A stretch of DNA of 64,000 nt from Closterium sp. NIES-65 (GCA_948144175.1 CANXME010002421.1:1-64000); one strand, 5' to 3'. Counted from the first letter of the stretch, positions 45,650 to 57,303 are shown. Notes: generated from the letters alone by a model not told the origin. Numbers and translations are program-made.

Positions 45650-45707
45650 GTTTTCTGATGTTGTAGGTGTCTTGATAGTTGAATTCCCCCTGATAGCTCT
45701 CATACCA

Positions 45708-46170
45708 TGTTGGGCTGAGAAAATAGCCCTTAGGATCTTTGCACGGGTGAACTCTGGGTAGAACTGATGTAGTAGCGGAAGCGTTTAATGAAGAGTTGTG
45801 AACCACCTTGCGCTAGTATATGAGGGCAAAGTTGATTGATTAAAGCAAAGAGATACAAGATTATATATGAATACAGGGAATATGAAAAGACACAGTTATA
45901 ACTACTTTACTGTTGCTGTTGCGGTTCGATACAGTGACGACTCGGGCAACTGCTCTGTAACGAGTTAGTCGTGTGTCCTTGCTGCCGCGCTGTACTTGTC
46001 AGGTCAAAGGTCGCTGACCTTTGACTTTCGCGTAGCCTCCGACAGTTGTTTCAACCTCTGAGGGTTGACTCGCTGGTGCTTCGATAATGTTTTGCTTCGA
46101 TAGTGTTTTGCTTCGCTTGGGTCTTGGTGTTTCAACACGACAGAGGCGCTTAAGTTAGTTGTTTCCAACA
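45708..46170 (-). repeat. 5' LTR of Copia copy 2
   Basis: As the partner LTR, with a 16-bp internal duplication near 46080-46110. The primer-binding site TGGTATGAGAGC lies immediately inside it (45696-45707, minus strand). Confidence 0.93.
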
Positions 46171-46175
46171 AATGT

Positions 46176-46705
46176 CTTTGTGTTGCACCAAATCAAGACC
46201 AGTTGGAAAAATCATGTGGCATGGCAGGGGATCGCGTGGGCTGGGCTAAAAGTAATGACAGGTGGAGGCAGTTGAGATGAGATGAGACTACATTTTGTAA
46301 TGCTTCCTTTCAGACCCCTGGAATTTCATTGCATCAGAGACCAAGTGGTTGATTCTGTCATCTTCTTTAAAATATTGTGTCTTTGCATAGAGCTGTTAGT
46401 ACAGAAAGTAAACGTGGTGCTTTGTTTCTTCTGTACCTGTAATCGAGTCAATACAAACGCAGAGCTCTCCGTGCTTACCCTTTCACCCGCACAAGGGCCA
46501 TTCCTGCTTGATCTCAAAATGTACTTTTTGCCACGTCACATCATATCCATTCATCACATTGCAGTGTGCAAGAGTAGGGTAGAACTTCTAGCAGTGAATT
46601 GCTCGTCCATTGGCCAGACACGCGACGCGATTTGCTAAGCCTGCGCTGCTGTAACGCGAGAGCGTGTGTGGGTGGGTGTGTGTTTTACCGTTTGAATGTG
46701 CTGCA
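46176..46705. other. Flank between Copia copy 2 and the RUS gene
   Basis: Holds the displaced 3' flank of LRR copy B (to about 46320), then presumed promoter and 5' UTR of the RUS gene. No further gene is seen, and no specific promoter motif. Confidence 0.5.
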
Positions 46706-49700
46706 ATGGCAGCTGCAATGCGATCGTGCTGCCATCTGCCGTGCGCTCCGGCCCTTGGGAATGACGGGCACGAAACGCGTCGCTTTGGCGCCTTTCAGGG
46801 TAAGGCGATTCGCGGGAGCGGCACAATGTACTCACCTGTCAAATGCGCGTATCGAACTGCCGAAATTGACTCGATAGCGGGGACAGGGAGAAGACCAGCA
46901 GCTGGTCGACCATTTCGAGTCGTCACCGCGAGGTTACCATCGGGTTTTGCGGGGCCTCAAGACGGAAGGCTAGCAGCAAGACCGTCAATTGCGGGGAAGT
47001 TGCGACTGGCGGAGGCAACGCGATCCGCTGCTCCTGGCGCGCGGGTCAAAGCGCACGCCTTGGCATGGCGGAGCGGAGACGGGCGGGGGGGAAGCGGGGG
47101 TAATGACGGAAGGGGGAGAGGGGGCGGCGGCGGAAGAGGGGGAGATGGAGGCGGAGGGGGAGGCGGAGGAGAGGATAATGGAAACGACGGAGGTTGCGGA
47201 GGGCAAGGTGGTAACCAGCAGGAACATGGTTACTTGTTCCTATTGAAGCTGTTTTCTGATTGGTCCAACTCCCGTCTCGACGCCCTCTCTCCTCTATTCC
47301 ACAACCGCCTAATCACGTTTCCGAGCGCATTATCACTCTCCGCATTTCTGCTTATCATGCTTCCGCTGCTCGTCTCCCCGCTAGCGCGCGCGGAATCCGC
47401 GCTTCTCCGCCGCCCTGCGCCTCCCCCTGCAACCGGCGCGCCCGCGGCCGACCAGGATGTGATATGGGAGCTCCACGGTGACAGGTGGCGGCGCCTGATT
47501 GGCGGAGACAGTAGCAGCAGCAGCAGCGCAAGCAGCAATAGGGGGAAGGGCCAGCTAAGGGTGGAAGTTGAATTGGAAGGCGAGGAAGCTGCTAACGCGT
47601 ACGAGGAGGAACACGGACGCGTTGTAAAGGGGATCGTTACAAGCACGGGGAATGGCAATGGGAAGGCCGCAGGGGGTAGGGTTTTAGCGGGGGAGGAGGA
47701 TGAGCGGAGCAGAGGGGGGGATATGGTTGCGCGGGTGGTGAGGGGAGTGAAAGCGGCGGTGGTGAGATGGATGTTACCAGAGGGTTATCCCGATAGTGTG
47801 ACTCCTGACTATATGGAGTACACAGTGTGGCGCATGCGGCAAACAGTGGCGAGCGAAATGAACCACGTGCTTACAACGCAGGTGAGACGCGTTTCTATGT
47901 CGCAGGCTCCTTCAATTGAGGTCTGTTTGCTATGTCTAAGAACCTTTCTCTCCCCTGCCCTCCTCTCTCCGTCCTTTTCCTCACCTGAAGCCTTTCTTCT
48001 CTCTCTTCTCTCAAACGGTCCTTCGTGGTAAAGGACGGGCTGGGCTATGCAGCCGAGGTCACGCCCTCCCAGTTCAACATGTTGCATCCCTTCCCCCTCG
48101 AACGGTCCTTGCATTAATCACGGTGGGTGTTACAAGGAAGGTGCAAACACAAGCAAGACAAACAACCAGACCACAATTCTACCTATCACACCTACTCCTT
48201 CCCACTCCCGGCCCCCTCTGTCCGACCCTACTGGCCGAATGGGGGCTCAATCAGCTGGTGCAGCTGTCCCTCGCTAAGAGGGACGATGGGGCCCTGCATG
48301 CCGAGCTCGTCCGCTGCCAAGGCCTCGTTGGTCTTGGAGCGGAGGGCATTGGCCTGCGCTCCCTGGAGGCAGACACTCCAGTGCTGGCGGTACTCCGTCA
48401 GCAGCTTGGCTGCCTCGTATGAGGTAGGTGCTGAGTTGTATCGCAGCTTGGCCGCTAGCTCCGCGCACTGCCGCAGGTAAGCCATCACCCCCGGGGAAGG
48501 ACAGCCGTATGTCTCGACTGCAAGGGCGTGGAAGCCCACCCACGCGTTCCGTCGCGCGTATTTCTCCTCCTTCCTAGCTGCTGCCGCCCTTGCCGCCCAC
48601 CCTGGAGCCCGACTGCATTCTTTATCCTGGTAGGACACGGGATCAGTCACAGTCACGTCACACAACCACACTCTCTCCCTCTCTTTCCCCCCTCTCTTCC
48701 CTCTCTCCCTCCCTCCCTTTCTCTCTTCCCTCTCTCGCTTCCCTCCCTCTCTTCCCTCTCTCCCTCCCTTTCTCTCTTCCCTCTCTCGCTTCCCTCCCTC
48801 TCTTCCCTCTCTCTTCCCTCTCTCGCTTCCCTCCCTCTCTTCCCTCTCTCCCTCCCTTTCTCTCTTCCCTCTCTCGCTTCCCTCCCTCTCTTCCCTCTCT
48901 CCCTCTCTTCCCTCTCTCTCTCTCTCTTTCTCTCTTCCCTCTCTCGCTTCCCTCCCTCTCTTCCCTCTCTCCCTTCCTTTCTCTCTTCCCTCTCTCGCTT
49001 CCCTCCCTCTCTTCCCTCTCTCCCTCCCTTTCTCTCTTCCCTCTCTCGCTTCCCTCCCTCTCTTCCCTCTCTCCCTCCTGCAGGCAATGCTGTACGCGGT
49101 GGGGCTGGGAAAAGGCGCCATCCCAGCAGCAGCCGCGGTCAACTGGGTGCTGAAAGAATCCAAAGTCACGCTCTCCCAGTTCAACCTGGAACCATTCGTC
49201 TCTCCTCCCTCTCTTCCCACTTTCTCTTCCCTCCTCGCCTCTCCAGGCAATGCTGTACGCAGTGGGGCTGGGCAAGGGCGCCATCCCAGCAGCAGCCGCG
49301 GTCAACTGGGTCCTAAAAGACGGGCTGGGCTACGCTGCAAAAGTCACGCTCTCCCAGTTCGGCCGCCATTTCGACGTCTCCCCCAAGCGCTCGCGCCTGC
49401 TCTCCGACCTCGTTGAGAACCTCTCCGCCTCCCTCGAGCTCCTCACAGCCACCTTCCCGCAGTACTTCGTCCAGCTGGCCGCTGCAGCCGGGGCAGGGTT
49501 CTCTGCTTCCAGCCTCGTGCAGAGTGCCACGAGAAACCGGTTTTACGCCGGGCTGGCAGGCAGAAGAAATTTCGCCGAGGTAAGGCAGCACCTTAGGTCG
49601 GGCAGGTGAGAGGGCCGATGCGAGCAAGTGAGATTGCCGATGTGGGCAGGTGAGAGGGCCTGTGAAGGGACATTCCCTCACTCCGACCTCGTTGAGAATC

Positions 49701-52700
49701 TCTCCGCTTCCCTCGAGCTCCTCACGGCCACCTTCCCGCAGTACTTCGTTCAGCTGGCCGCCGCTGCCGGGGCGGGGTTCTCTGCCTCGAGCCTCGTGCA
49801 GAGTGCCACGAGAAACCGGTTTTACGCCGGGCTGGCAGGCAGAAGAAACTTTGCCGAGGTGAGATTCAACGCTGTCTCGGGAGCCAATGGGGCCAGGAGG
49901 GGGGATATGCTCCCTCCTTGGACTTCCTTACCTTCTATAATCCTGGCTGGGGTTGTATGGGTTCAAATTGCAGAAAGCCTTCAAAAAAGGCCTAACATTT
50001 ATATCGGTGCTTTTATAGGCGTGTGCTGGGAATGGAAGTAAGCGGCTCTTATGGTTTTCAGGTTCACGAGTCACATGTCTTAACTCGTCAGCCTTTCATC
50101 CCCCTTCTTCTTCCCCAACCCAACCACCCCGAGTGTTGGTGTGTGTGCGCAGAAGCACAGCCGCACAGGGCATGGTGAGCATCGAGCAAGACATTGGAGA
50201 TGGCAGTAGGCGTCATTACTTTTGAGGCGCCTCAAAGACAGGGCAAGATAATTGGAATGGCATGAGGCCTCGCCATCGCCCCACACATGGGCACAATAGG
50301 CCCGGTGCTGTGCTCCTCTCATTACGCTCCCCGTGTTCTCCCTTCCACTCCACCCTGCCTTCCTCTCCCACAGGTGCTAGCACGTGCAGAGGCACAGGGC
50401 ATGGTGAGCAAGACATTGGGGATGGCCCTGGGTATCGCCATCGCTCCACACGTGGGCACCCGGGGCCCTCTGCTGTGTGCGACGCATGCCGTGCTGTCCG
50501 AACCGAACCTTTCGTGTGCTTTCTCTGACTGTTCCTCCTTTTCATCTCCCCCCAGGTCTTGGCGCGGGCAGAGGCACAAGGCATGGTGAGCAAGACATTG
50601 GGGATGGCTCTAGGCATCGCCATTGCTCCTCACGTAGGCACCAGGGGTCATCTGCTGTGGCTGATCCACGCATGCCCTGCTGTCCGGCCCACCCATGTGA
50701 TTGTACTTCACTTTCTGCTCCTCCCCTTCCTCTCCCCACAGGTGCTAGCACGTGCAGAGGCACAGGGCATGGTGAGCAAGACATTGGGCATGGCCCTGGG
50801 TATCGCCATTGCTCCTCACGTGGGCACGAGGGGTCCTCTACTCTGGGCAACACACGCCCTGCTGTCCGAACCCAACCATTTGTGTGTTTTCTCTGACTGT
50901 TCCTCCTCTTCCTCTCCCCTCAGGTGCTAGCACGCGCAGAGGCACAGGGCATGGTGAGCAAGACATTGGGGATGGCACTAGGCATCGTCGTTGCTCCTCA
51001 CGTGGGCACCCGGGGCCCTCTACTGTGGGCAACTCATGGCCTGCTGTCCGCCGCCCACCTGTTTTGCAACTACCGCTCGTACAAGGCCGTTCAACTCAGG
51101 ACGCTCAACCCCTTCAGAGCAGGTAAAATAAGTACTTGCTTGCAGGAAGCCTCACAAGCATTCAATCCAGTGGATTCAGAAGCAGATAGTTACTTCCAGA
51201 GCAGCTATTGTCATGTCATGTCTTTGAGCTGTAACCACAATTGTTTTTTAGGCGCCTAAAAAATCATCTCAAAAAGTTTGAGGCGCCCCAAAAACATTCG
51301 CCAGAGCAGCGACCGTCGTGTCTTTGAGCTGTAAGGCACGACGGTCGCTGTAAGCACAACTCAATTAGTTCCCTCCTTCACCTGTTTCTGTCTAAGTAGC
51401 TTGCTCCGCTGCGCTGTCCTCTCTGCTTCCCCTGTGCTCTCTTCTACCACTGTTCTTTCCCCAGATATTGTCCTGGCAGAGTACGTGACCAATGGCAGGG
51501 TGCCAGGTGTCATCGAAGTCAACTCCCAGGAACCCATTCTGCCGCCCCTCAAATCGATATTTTCGCCCAAGGTATCTCTGGTGTGGTGCATGTGTGATGT
51601 ATGTGTGGTGCATGTATGTATGGTGCATGTGCATTGCATGTGCGTTACAAGTGCCACTTAGCTGCAGTGCCTCACTCACACAGAGAGATCTCATCCCTCC
51701 TTCTCCCCTTTCTCTCTTCACAGGCGTCCCCTCCACCTCTCCCCGGCACAGGTAGCGAGAACTGGATTGAGTTCGGAGTGCCCTTGGCAAGTAGGCAGCA
51801 GTGGCTCACACAGACAGACGTCTCAACACTCCCTTACTCCCATTCCACCCGAACCCCCTCCCCTCCTCCCCTTTCCAGGCCTCTCCCCCTCCTCGTCCAG
51901 GCACAGGCAGTGAGAACTGGATCGAGTTCGGAGTGCCCTTGGCAGCAGTGGCGCAAAAAGAGACCTCTCAACCCCCTCATTCCCCCCTCTCCACCCGTTC
52001 CCCTCCCCCGCCCCTTCTCCGCGTCCCCTTTCCCAGGCGTCTCCTCCACCCCTTCCCGGCACAGGGAGTGAGAACTGGATCGAATTTGGGGTGCCCTTGG
52101 CCGCAGTGGCGCACACAGAGCGGGAGGCTGAGACCATGGCTGATATATTCCGAGGAGAGAAGTACCTGCTTGGGAGGGACGAGCGTACGGGGCAGATGCA
52201 GGTGCGTGTGCTGCTGCGCATGCTTGTGTTTTGAGATGGGAGTGAGGCACACAGGTGTGCTGTGCTGTGATGTGCAGTGGGAGGAGGCAGAGGCGGTGGC
52301 TGGGATGGGATATGCCGAGGAGAGAAGTACCTCCTTTGACAGGACGAGCGTACAGGGCAGATGCAGGTTCATGCTGTGTGCATCTGTGTGCGTGGGTGGG
52401 TGGGAGAAACGGGAATGTGTGGGGGCCTGCAGGTTGTGTTGAAAGAGGGATCTGTCTAGGGACCTCCTCCGGGCGGCCTTACAAATCCGGCCACCTCCGC
52501 ATGTGTGCCTCCTCGTCTCAATCCCGTCCCTTCCACCCCTGACACTCACCATGCAGGTTGTGTTAGGGGTGTCACGCCGCCGCACGGAGGAAGTCTCGAA
52601 AGAGATCCCTCTCTTGAAAGAGCACCATGCAAGTTGAGCTAGAAGAGGGATCTACTTCGGGACTTCCTCTGTGCGGCGCTCCAAGCAGACTACCTCTCCT

Positions 52701-54278
52701 CTTCCTCTCACATCCATTCCTTCTCCTCTTACCTCCATGCATTCTCACCCCTGTCACTCACCAGGCTGTGTTGAAAGAGGAGGCTCTACCTCGGGACTTC
52801 CTCCGAGCGGCCTTACAAGCCGCCTACCTCTGCACGCTTGCCCCACTTTTTTTGAGGCGCCTCACTTTCTCTTAGTGCTGCTGCCCTTCCAACCATGAGT
52901 GACAACGGCCTTACAAGCCGCCTACCTCTGCACGCTCGCCCCACACCCCCTCTGCCCCACCATCCACTCTTTCTGCCCACTGCAAGCTGTCTGCATCTAG
53001 ATTCTCACCTCTTGCTTTCCCACCCACCCCTATCTGTCACCCACCATCCAGGTTCTGTTGAAAGAAGGAGCTCTCCCTCGGGACTTCCTCCGGGCTGCCC
53101 TCCAATCCACCTGCCTGCCGCTAGATTGATCTCCTCGTTCCATCGCCATGCCTCCTCACCCCACGCACTCACCATGCAGGTTGTGTTGAAAGAAGGAGCT
53201 TTCCCTTGGGATTTCCTCCGGGCTGCCCTCCAATCCACCTGCCACTAAATGATCTCCTCGTTACACCGCCATGCCTCCTCACCCCACGCACTCACCATGC
53301 AGGTTGTGTTGAAAGAAGGAGCTTTCCCTCGGAATTTCCTCCGGGCTGCCCTCCAATCCACCTGCCACTAAATGATCTCCTCGTTACACCGCCATTCCTC
53401 CTCACCCCACGCACTCACCATGCAGGTTGTGTTGAAAGAAGGAGCTCTTCCTTGGGATTTCTTACGAGCGGCCCTGCAAGGCGCCTACCTCCGCACTCTC
53501 TCTCCACACCTCTTGCCTTCTCACCCCTATCAACCACTCACCATTCTTCTTGCACGTAGTGTTGAAGGAGGGGGCCCTCCCAAAGGACTTCCTCTGAGCG
53601 GCCCTACAAGCCGCCTACCTCCGCACGCTCTCTCCACACGTCCTCTGCCCCACCATCCACTCTTTCTACCCACCATCCATACAGGTAGTGTTGAAGGAAG
53701 GAGCACTCCCTCGGGACTTCCTCAGAGCGGCCCTGCAAGCCGCCTACCTCCGCACTCTATCTCCACACGTCCTCTGCCCCACCATTCATTCCCTCGCCCC
53801 CCAAGCGCGCACCCACGTCCAAGCCCGCGCCGCCGAGTTTTCCTCCTTGGGGAAGCAGATCAAGGTGCTGCATGCTCTCCTCTTCCCCTCACATCTATTC
53901 CTTCTCCTCTCATCCCCATGCCTTCTCACCCTGCAACCACCATCCATGCAGGTAGTGTTGAAGGAGGGGGCACTCCCAAGGGATTTCCTCAGAGCGGCCC
54001 TGCAAGCCGCCTACCTCCGCACCCTCTCTCCACACGTCCTCTGCCCCACCATCCACTCTCTCGCACCCCAAGCGCGCACCCACGTCCAAGCCCGCGCAGC
54101 CGAATTCGCTTCCTTGGGGAAGCTAGAGGTGCTGCATGCTTCGTATGACCGCATGGCTGCGGGGTTTGATGGGTTGTGTGAGGCGCTGAGAGCGAATGGG
54201 TGGCGCTGTGACGATGGCTTGTTGGCTCGGCCAGGAGACTGGCGACTGCTGCTGGCACCTGAGGAGAAGAGGAAATGA
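46706..54278 (+). CDS. RUS-family protein (DUF647), probably plastid-targeted
   Basis: Root UV-B Sensitive family; in plants its members act in UV-B sensing, auxin and organelle biology, with unknown biochemistry. Exons, all in phase: 46706-47881 (Arg/Ser-rich targeting-like start, Gly-rich block, hydrophobic segment [19 protein letters not shown], then [16 protein letters not shown]), 49247-49579 ([20 protein letters not shown] and [16 protein letters not shown]), 50924-51122 ([34 protein letters not shown]), 51465-51571, 52037-52201 and 53952-54278 ([18 protein letters not shown]; ends PEEKRK). About 768 residues, longer than plant members because of the Gly-rich insert. ATG 46706 is the first in frame. 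Introns contain many exon copies, so alternative joins are possible. Confidence 0.9.
48231..48660 (-). pseudogene. Fragment of a non-LTR retrotransposon ORF2 C-terminus
   Basis: Antisense in RUS intron 1, an open stretch reads [20 protein letters not shown], then [19 protein letters not shown] and [16 protein letters not shown], ending at TAG 48228. A segment of form F-x-PLAxETYG ... LRxxA ... LSVxLQ-x-x-A-x-A at the C-terminus of reverse-transcriptase ORFs is familiar from LINE-like elements. Only the tail survives; upstream frame is a CT-rich repeat. The assignment is from pattern memory. Confidence 0.45.
48655..49080 (+). repeat. CT-rich minisatellite ahead of a RUS acceptor
   Basis: About 425 bp, nearly all pyrimidine, in units such as CCCTCTCTCGCTTCCCTCCC. 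It ends at TCCTGCAG, the acceptor of an exon-2 copy, so it looks like an expanded polypyrimidine tract. Long frames on both strands (Leu/Ser/Pro or Arg/Glu/Gly) are artefacts. Confidence 0.93.
49681..49860 (+). repeat. 180-bp copy of the 3' half of RUS exon 2 with its donor
   Basis: Near-identical to 49400-49579 (TCCGACCTCGTTGAGAA to TTTGCCGAG|GTGAG). Here the copy lies downstream of the full exon and keeps the donor, not the acceptor. Confidence 0.93.
50150..50923 (+). repeat. Ladder of RUS exon-3 copies about 185 bp apart
   Basis: Copies with CAG acceptors begin at about 50374, 50559 and 50744 and stop after CTGTCCG; the true exon starts at 50924 and continues CCGCCCACCTG. A much-decayed copy at about 50160-50310 is interrupted by CTTTTGAGGCGCCTCAAAG (50219-50237). 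The open frame [21 protein letters not shown] persists in each. Confidence 0.93.
51190..51340 (+). repeat. X-palindrome-X module in RUS intron 3
   Basis: CCAGAGCAGC...GTGTCTTTGAGCTGTAA occurs before and after TTTTTTAGGCGCCTAAAAAA (51244-51263) and a second imperfect palindrome (51277-51292). No coding sequence is involved. Confidence 0.88.
51722..52365 (+). repeat. Copies of RUS exon 52037-52201
   Basis: Upstream copies at about 51725 and 51884 keep the CAG acceptor and [13 protein letters not shown], then end. A downstream copy at about 52275-52365 holds the exon end (GAGAGAAGTACCT, GGCAGATGCAG) but has TT in place of the GT donor. Confidence 0.88.
52430..53880 (+). repeat. Ten or more copies of the start of the last RUS exon
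   Basis: GTTGTGTTGAAAGAAGGAGC-type starts ([18 protein letters not shown]) recur near 52435, 52559, 52633, 52764, 53051, 53180, 53303, 53427, 53558 and 53687, mostly 123-137 bp apart. The 53687 copy extends to about 53860 (residues to FSSLGKQ). Most retain CATGCAG. At 52590-52620 a segment is inverted relative to 52648-52680. A palindrome at 52847-52864 (TTTTTTTGAGGCGCCTCA) cuts the copy at 52764; its segment CGGCCTTACAAGCCGCCTAC recurs at 52907. Confidence 0.92.
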
Positions 54279-54539
54279 GGGGTGCAAGTGAAGCCGAATT
54301 CGCCTCTGCTGGATTCACTTGCACTGCCCCACCTGAAAATTGCACCCCCAGCTCCCAAAAATCCCTCACTTGTGCCTTTAAAGGCAGGGTGCAACTTCTT
54401 AGGAACATTAGGGGGACAAAAATGGCATGTGATTAACTTGAATTCTATTGGACGAAAAAGCTGAAAATCCACAAGAGGACAAACCTCTCGCCTCTGAACT
54501 GCCTCAGTCAACCATCTTCCAAGCTATACGGTAATACTT

Positions 54540-55080
54540 CGAAATGAGGGAGGCGATTGGTGGCTGCTGCTGGCACCTGAGGAGAAGAGGAAGTGAGGGG
54601 TGCAAGTGCAGCAGCCTTTGCATTCTTGGGGAAATCAGATAGAGGTATTGCATTCTTCGTATGGTGGCCCGGCCGGTGGGCGATTGGTGGCTGCAGCTGG
54701 CACCTGAGGAGAAGAGGAAATGAGGGGTGCAAGTGCAACTGCAGCCGAGTTAGCCTCTTTCGAGAAGCTAGAGATGCTGCATGCTTCCTTTGGCCGCATG
54801 GCGGGAGGGTTTGATGGGTTGTGTGAGGCGCTGAGAGCGAACGGGTGGCGCTGTGACGATGGCTTGCTGGCGCGGCCGGGAGACTGGCGACTGCTGCTGG
54901 AATCAGTGAATAAGAGGAAGTGAGGGAGGGATGGGAGGGCGCATGCCTCATGAGCGCATGGCAAGGAGGGGCGGAGAGGGGGGGGGGGGGGGGGGAGAGG
55001 TTTGACGGGCTGTGTGAGGTGGTGAGGGCGAGTGGGTGGCGCCGCGATGATAAACCATTGACTGGGAAACTAGAGGTGGC
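54540..55080 (+). repeat. Copies of the RUS 3' terminus beyond the stop codon
   Basis: TGGCACCTGAGGAGAAGAGG plus stop and GGGGTGCAAGTG recurs at about 54570 and 54700. 54720-54923 is an open 67-codon copy (EKLEMLHASFGRMAGGFDGL..) ending in TGA. A poorer one follows at about 55000-55060 after a run of about 17 G. None has an acceptor that would make it an obvious exon. Confidence 0.88.
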
Positions 55081-55440
55081 GCATGTGCTACATGACCAAT
55101 GGATACATTTTGAGTCAGCTCAAAGCACAGCGGTTCACACCCTCGGATGGACTAGAGGTTCTTTCTGCATGCATTGTACGATCATATGTGAGACGTGTTG
55201 ATACTGTATTTGCATTTGGATTACTAGCAGCGACTAACCAAAGTAATCAGCAGTCAGCTAGTTCGATTATGTAGATTGGAAATTGGAAACTGAAGATAAA
55301 GAAGCAGCGCCTCGGAGCATGACAGTCGGAGAACCCAAGTCTGAGTGAAGCGATTGGAGCAACAAAGCAGGAACTTTCTATGTCCGTTCTCCACCTCCAG
55401 AAGCAAGACACCGTTTCGTTGGTTGGTAGCACGTGGTCGC
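55081..55440. other. Intergenic between convergent RUS and Trk/HKT genes
   Basis: No gene recognised. It contains an imperfect palindrome ATTTTGAGTCAGCTCAAAGC (about 55107-55126). Confidence 0.5.
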
Positions 55441-55544
55441 AGAGCAGATGCAGCAGATGTGGAAGGTGGAGTGGTTGGTGGAGCGGGGGAGAGGGGGAGG
55501 GAAGGGGGGGGAGGCTGAGGTGAGTAGCGGTGGGGGAGGGGAGC

Positions 55545-55935
55545 GACCGGGGGAGGGGCGACTAGGGGAGGAGTGACTAGGGGAGGGGCGACTAGGGGAG
55601 GAGTGACTAGGGGAGGGGCGACTAGGGGAGGGGCGACTAGGGGAGGGGCGACTAGGGGAGGGGCGACTAGAGGAGGGGCGACTAGGGGAGGGGCGACTAG
55701 GGGAGGGGCGACTAGGGGAGGGGCGACTAGGGGAGGGGCGACTAGGGGAGGGGCGACTAGGGGAGGGGCGACTAGGGGAGGGGCGACTAGGGGAGGGGCG
55801 ACTAGGGGAGGGGCGACTAGGGGAGGGGCGACTAGGGGAGGGGCGACTAGGGGAGGGGCGACTAGGGGAGGGGCGACTAGGGGAGGGGCGACTAGGGGAG
55901 GGGCGACTAGGGGAGGGGCGACTAGGGGAGGAGCG
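55545..55935. repeat. 15-bp minisatellite, about 25 copies
   Basis: The unit GGGGAGGGGCGACTA is repeated almost perfectly. As the unit is a multiple of three it opens Thr-Arg-Gly-Gly-Ala and Val-Ala-Pro-Pro-Leu frames, which are artefacts. It lies downstream of the Trk/HKT stop. Confidence 0.95.
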
Positions 55936-56056
55936 GCAGGGAGGAGCAACCTGGGTGGGAGGGGGACGTGCGGCCGAGGGTGGTACGGCCGGGGGAGGGA
56001 GGAACTGGTGCAGGCCTGGGATGGGGATGGCAGCGACTCGTGAGTCGACTCTTCAG

Positions 56057-57243
56057 TCACCTTGGTGCACACGTGGAACGCATGCAAGGTGCGACAACAG
56101 GGACGGCAGATACAGCAGATGCAGAAGGTGGGGCAGGCAGTGCAGGTGGTTCAGGAATGAACTGGTTGCGGTTGGGGAGGGAGATGGCAGCGTCGATGTT
56201 GTCAGGCAGGCCTCTGTGGCGGCCCAGCAGCATTACCAGCACGAGAACCAGCTTGGACCAAGGGCTCCACACACCTGCAAGGTGGGGAGAAAATGGGTAC
56301 GGGGAAAGGAGAGAGGGAAACATGACCTATTACTGACGTGCAACCAGAAGAAAAAACACCCAGCAGCATCACGAGCACGAGCACCAGCTTGGACCAAGGG
56401 CTCCACACGCCTGTGGGGAGCAAAAGGGGTACGTGGAAAGGAGAGAGAAACATGACTTTGTTCCGAGTCATCTAAGAGAAAAACTCCGAGCCGCATCATG
56501 AGCACGAGCACCAGCTTCGACCAAGGGCCCCACACGCCTGTGGGTAGAAATCAGAGGGATTCGAGGGAAGAAGAGAGAGAGGCATAATATGGTTTTCAGG
56601 AGCCTATTGAAAATATCGCCTGGACCTCCTAGTTCCAGGAATTTCCCCCGCGCCTGCGGGGTGCTTTTGAGAATTCTAAAATACGAACCACCTTGGACCA
56701 GGAATTCCAGAGAAGGCACTTTGGGAAATTCTACGATATGACGCACCCGAGAAGGCACTTGGGGAATTTATATGATAGGACGCACCAGAGAAGCTGTAAG
56801 GAGGGGAGACACAGCTGGGGCCAGCTTCAGGTGGACAGGTGTAGCCCAGGGAGAGACCCACATTGCCGTATCCACTGCCAGGAAAGAACACGTGCAAGGA
56901 TGGGTATGTTGAGAGATGTTCGGACAGAGTCACCAGAAAGCAGCTGTGGCCAGGCGAAGCACATTACTAAGGCATGTCAAAATTAGAAGAGGTTAAATTT
57001 GCCAAATCCACTATGGAGACGCCTCTCAAGCGAAGCACCTGAGAAGACGGGTTTTGAGGCACCGACAAAAAAATAACACACACACACCCACGCACCCACG
57101 CACGCACGCACGCACGCACGTACGCACGCACACGCACACGCACACGCACACGCACACGCACACGCACACGCACACGCACACGCACACGCACACGCACACG
57201 CACACGCACACGCACACGCACACGCACACGCACACGCACACGC

Positions 57244-57303
<60 letters not shown>

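Larger units (their letters stand above)
32471..46170 (-). mobile_element. Ty1/Copia retrotransposon copy 2, split by a nested Copia element
   Basis: Same family as copy 1. The LTRs are 32476-32922 (447 bp, preceded by a 5-bp TGTGT extension) and 45708-46170 (463 bp; the extra 16 bp is a duplicated GCTTCGATA-TGTTTT). The target duplication AATGT is at 32466-32470 and 46171-46175. A foreign element occupies 37056-44610 inside gag. Without it the element would be about 6.1 kb, the size of copy 1. Confidence 0.94.
48009..49200 (+). repeat. RUS exon-2 copies upstream of the true exon
   Basis: About 48009-48072 copies GGACGGGCTGGGCTATGCAG...CCCAGTTCAAC. 49084-49193 copies [24 protein letters not shown] with an intact CAG acceptor, then loses 14 bp of GGGCTGGGCTACGC and goes out of register. 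Confidence 0.85.

Noticed and set aside
18939-46170. Endogenous retrovirus or caulimovirus
   Set aside because: Integrase precedes reverse transcriptase and there is no envelope or movement protein, which is Copia order.
48653-49250. Arg/Glu/Gly-rich minus-strand coiled-coil-like protein
   Set aside because: Complement of an expanded polypyrimidine tract before a RUS acceptor.
55254-56087. Minus-strand Val-Ala-Pro-Pro-Leu protein and plus-strand Thr-Arg-Gly-Gly-Ala protein
   Set aside because: Products of the 15-bp repeat, in the 3' flank of the transporter.
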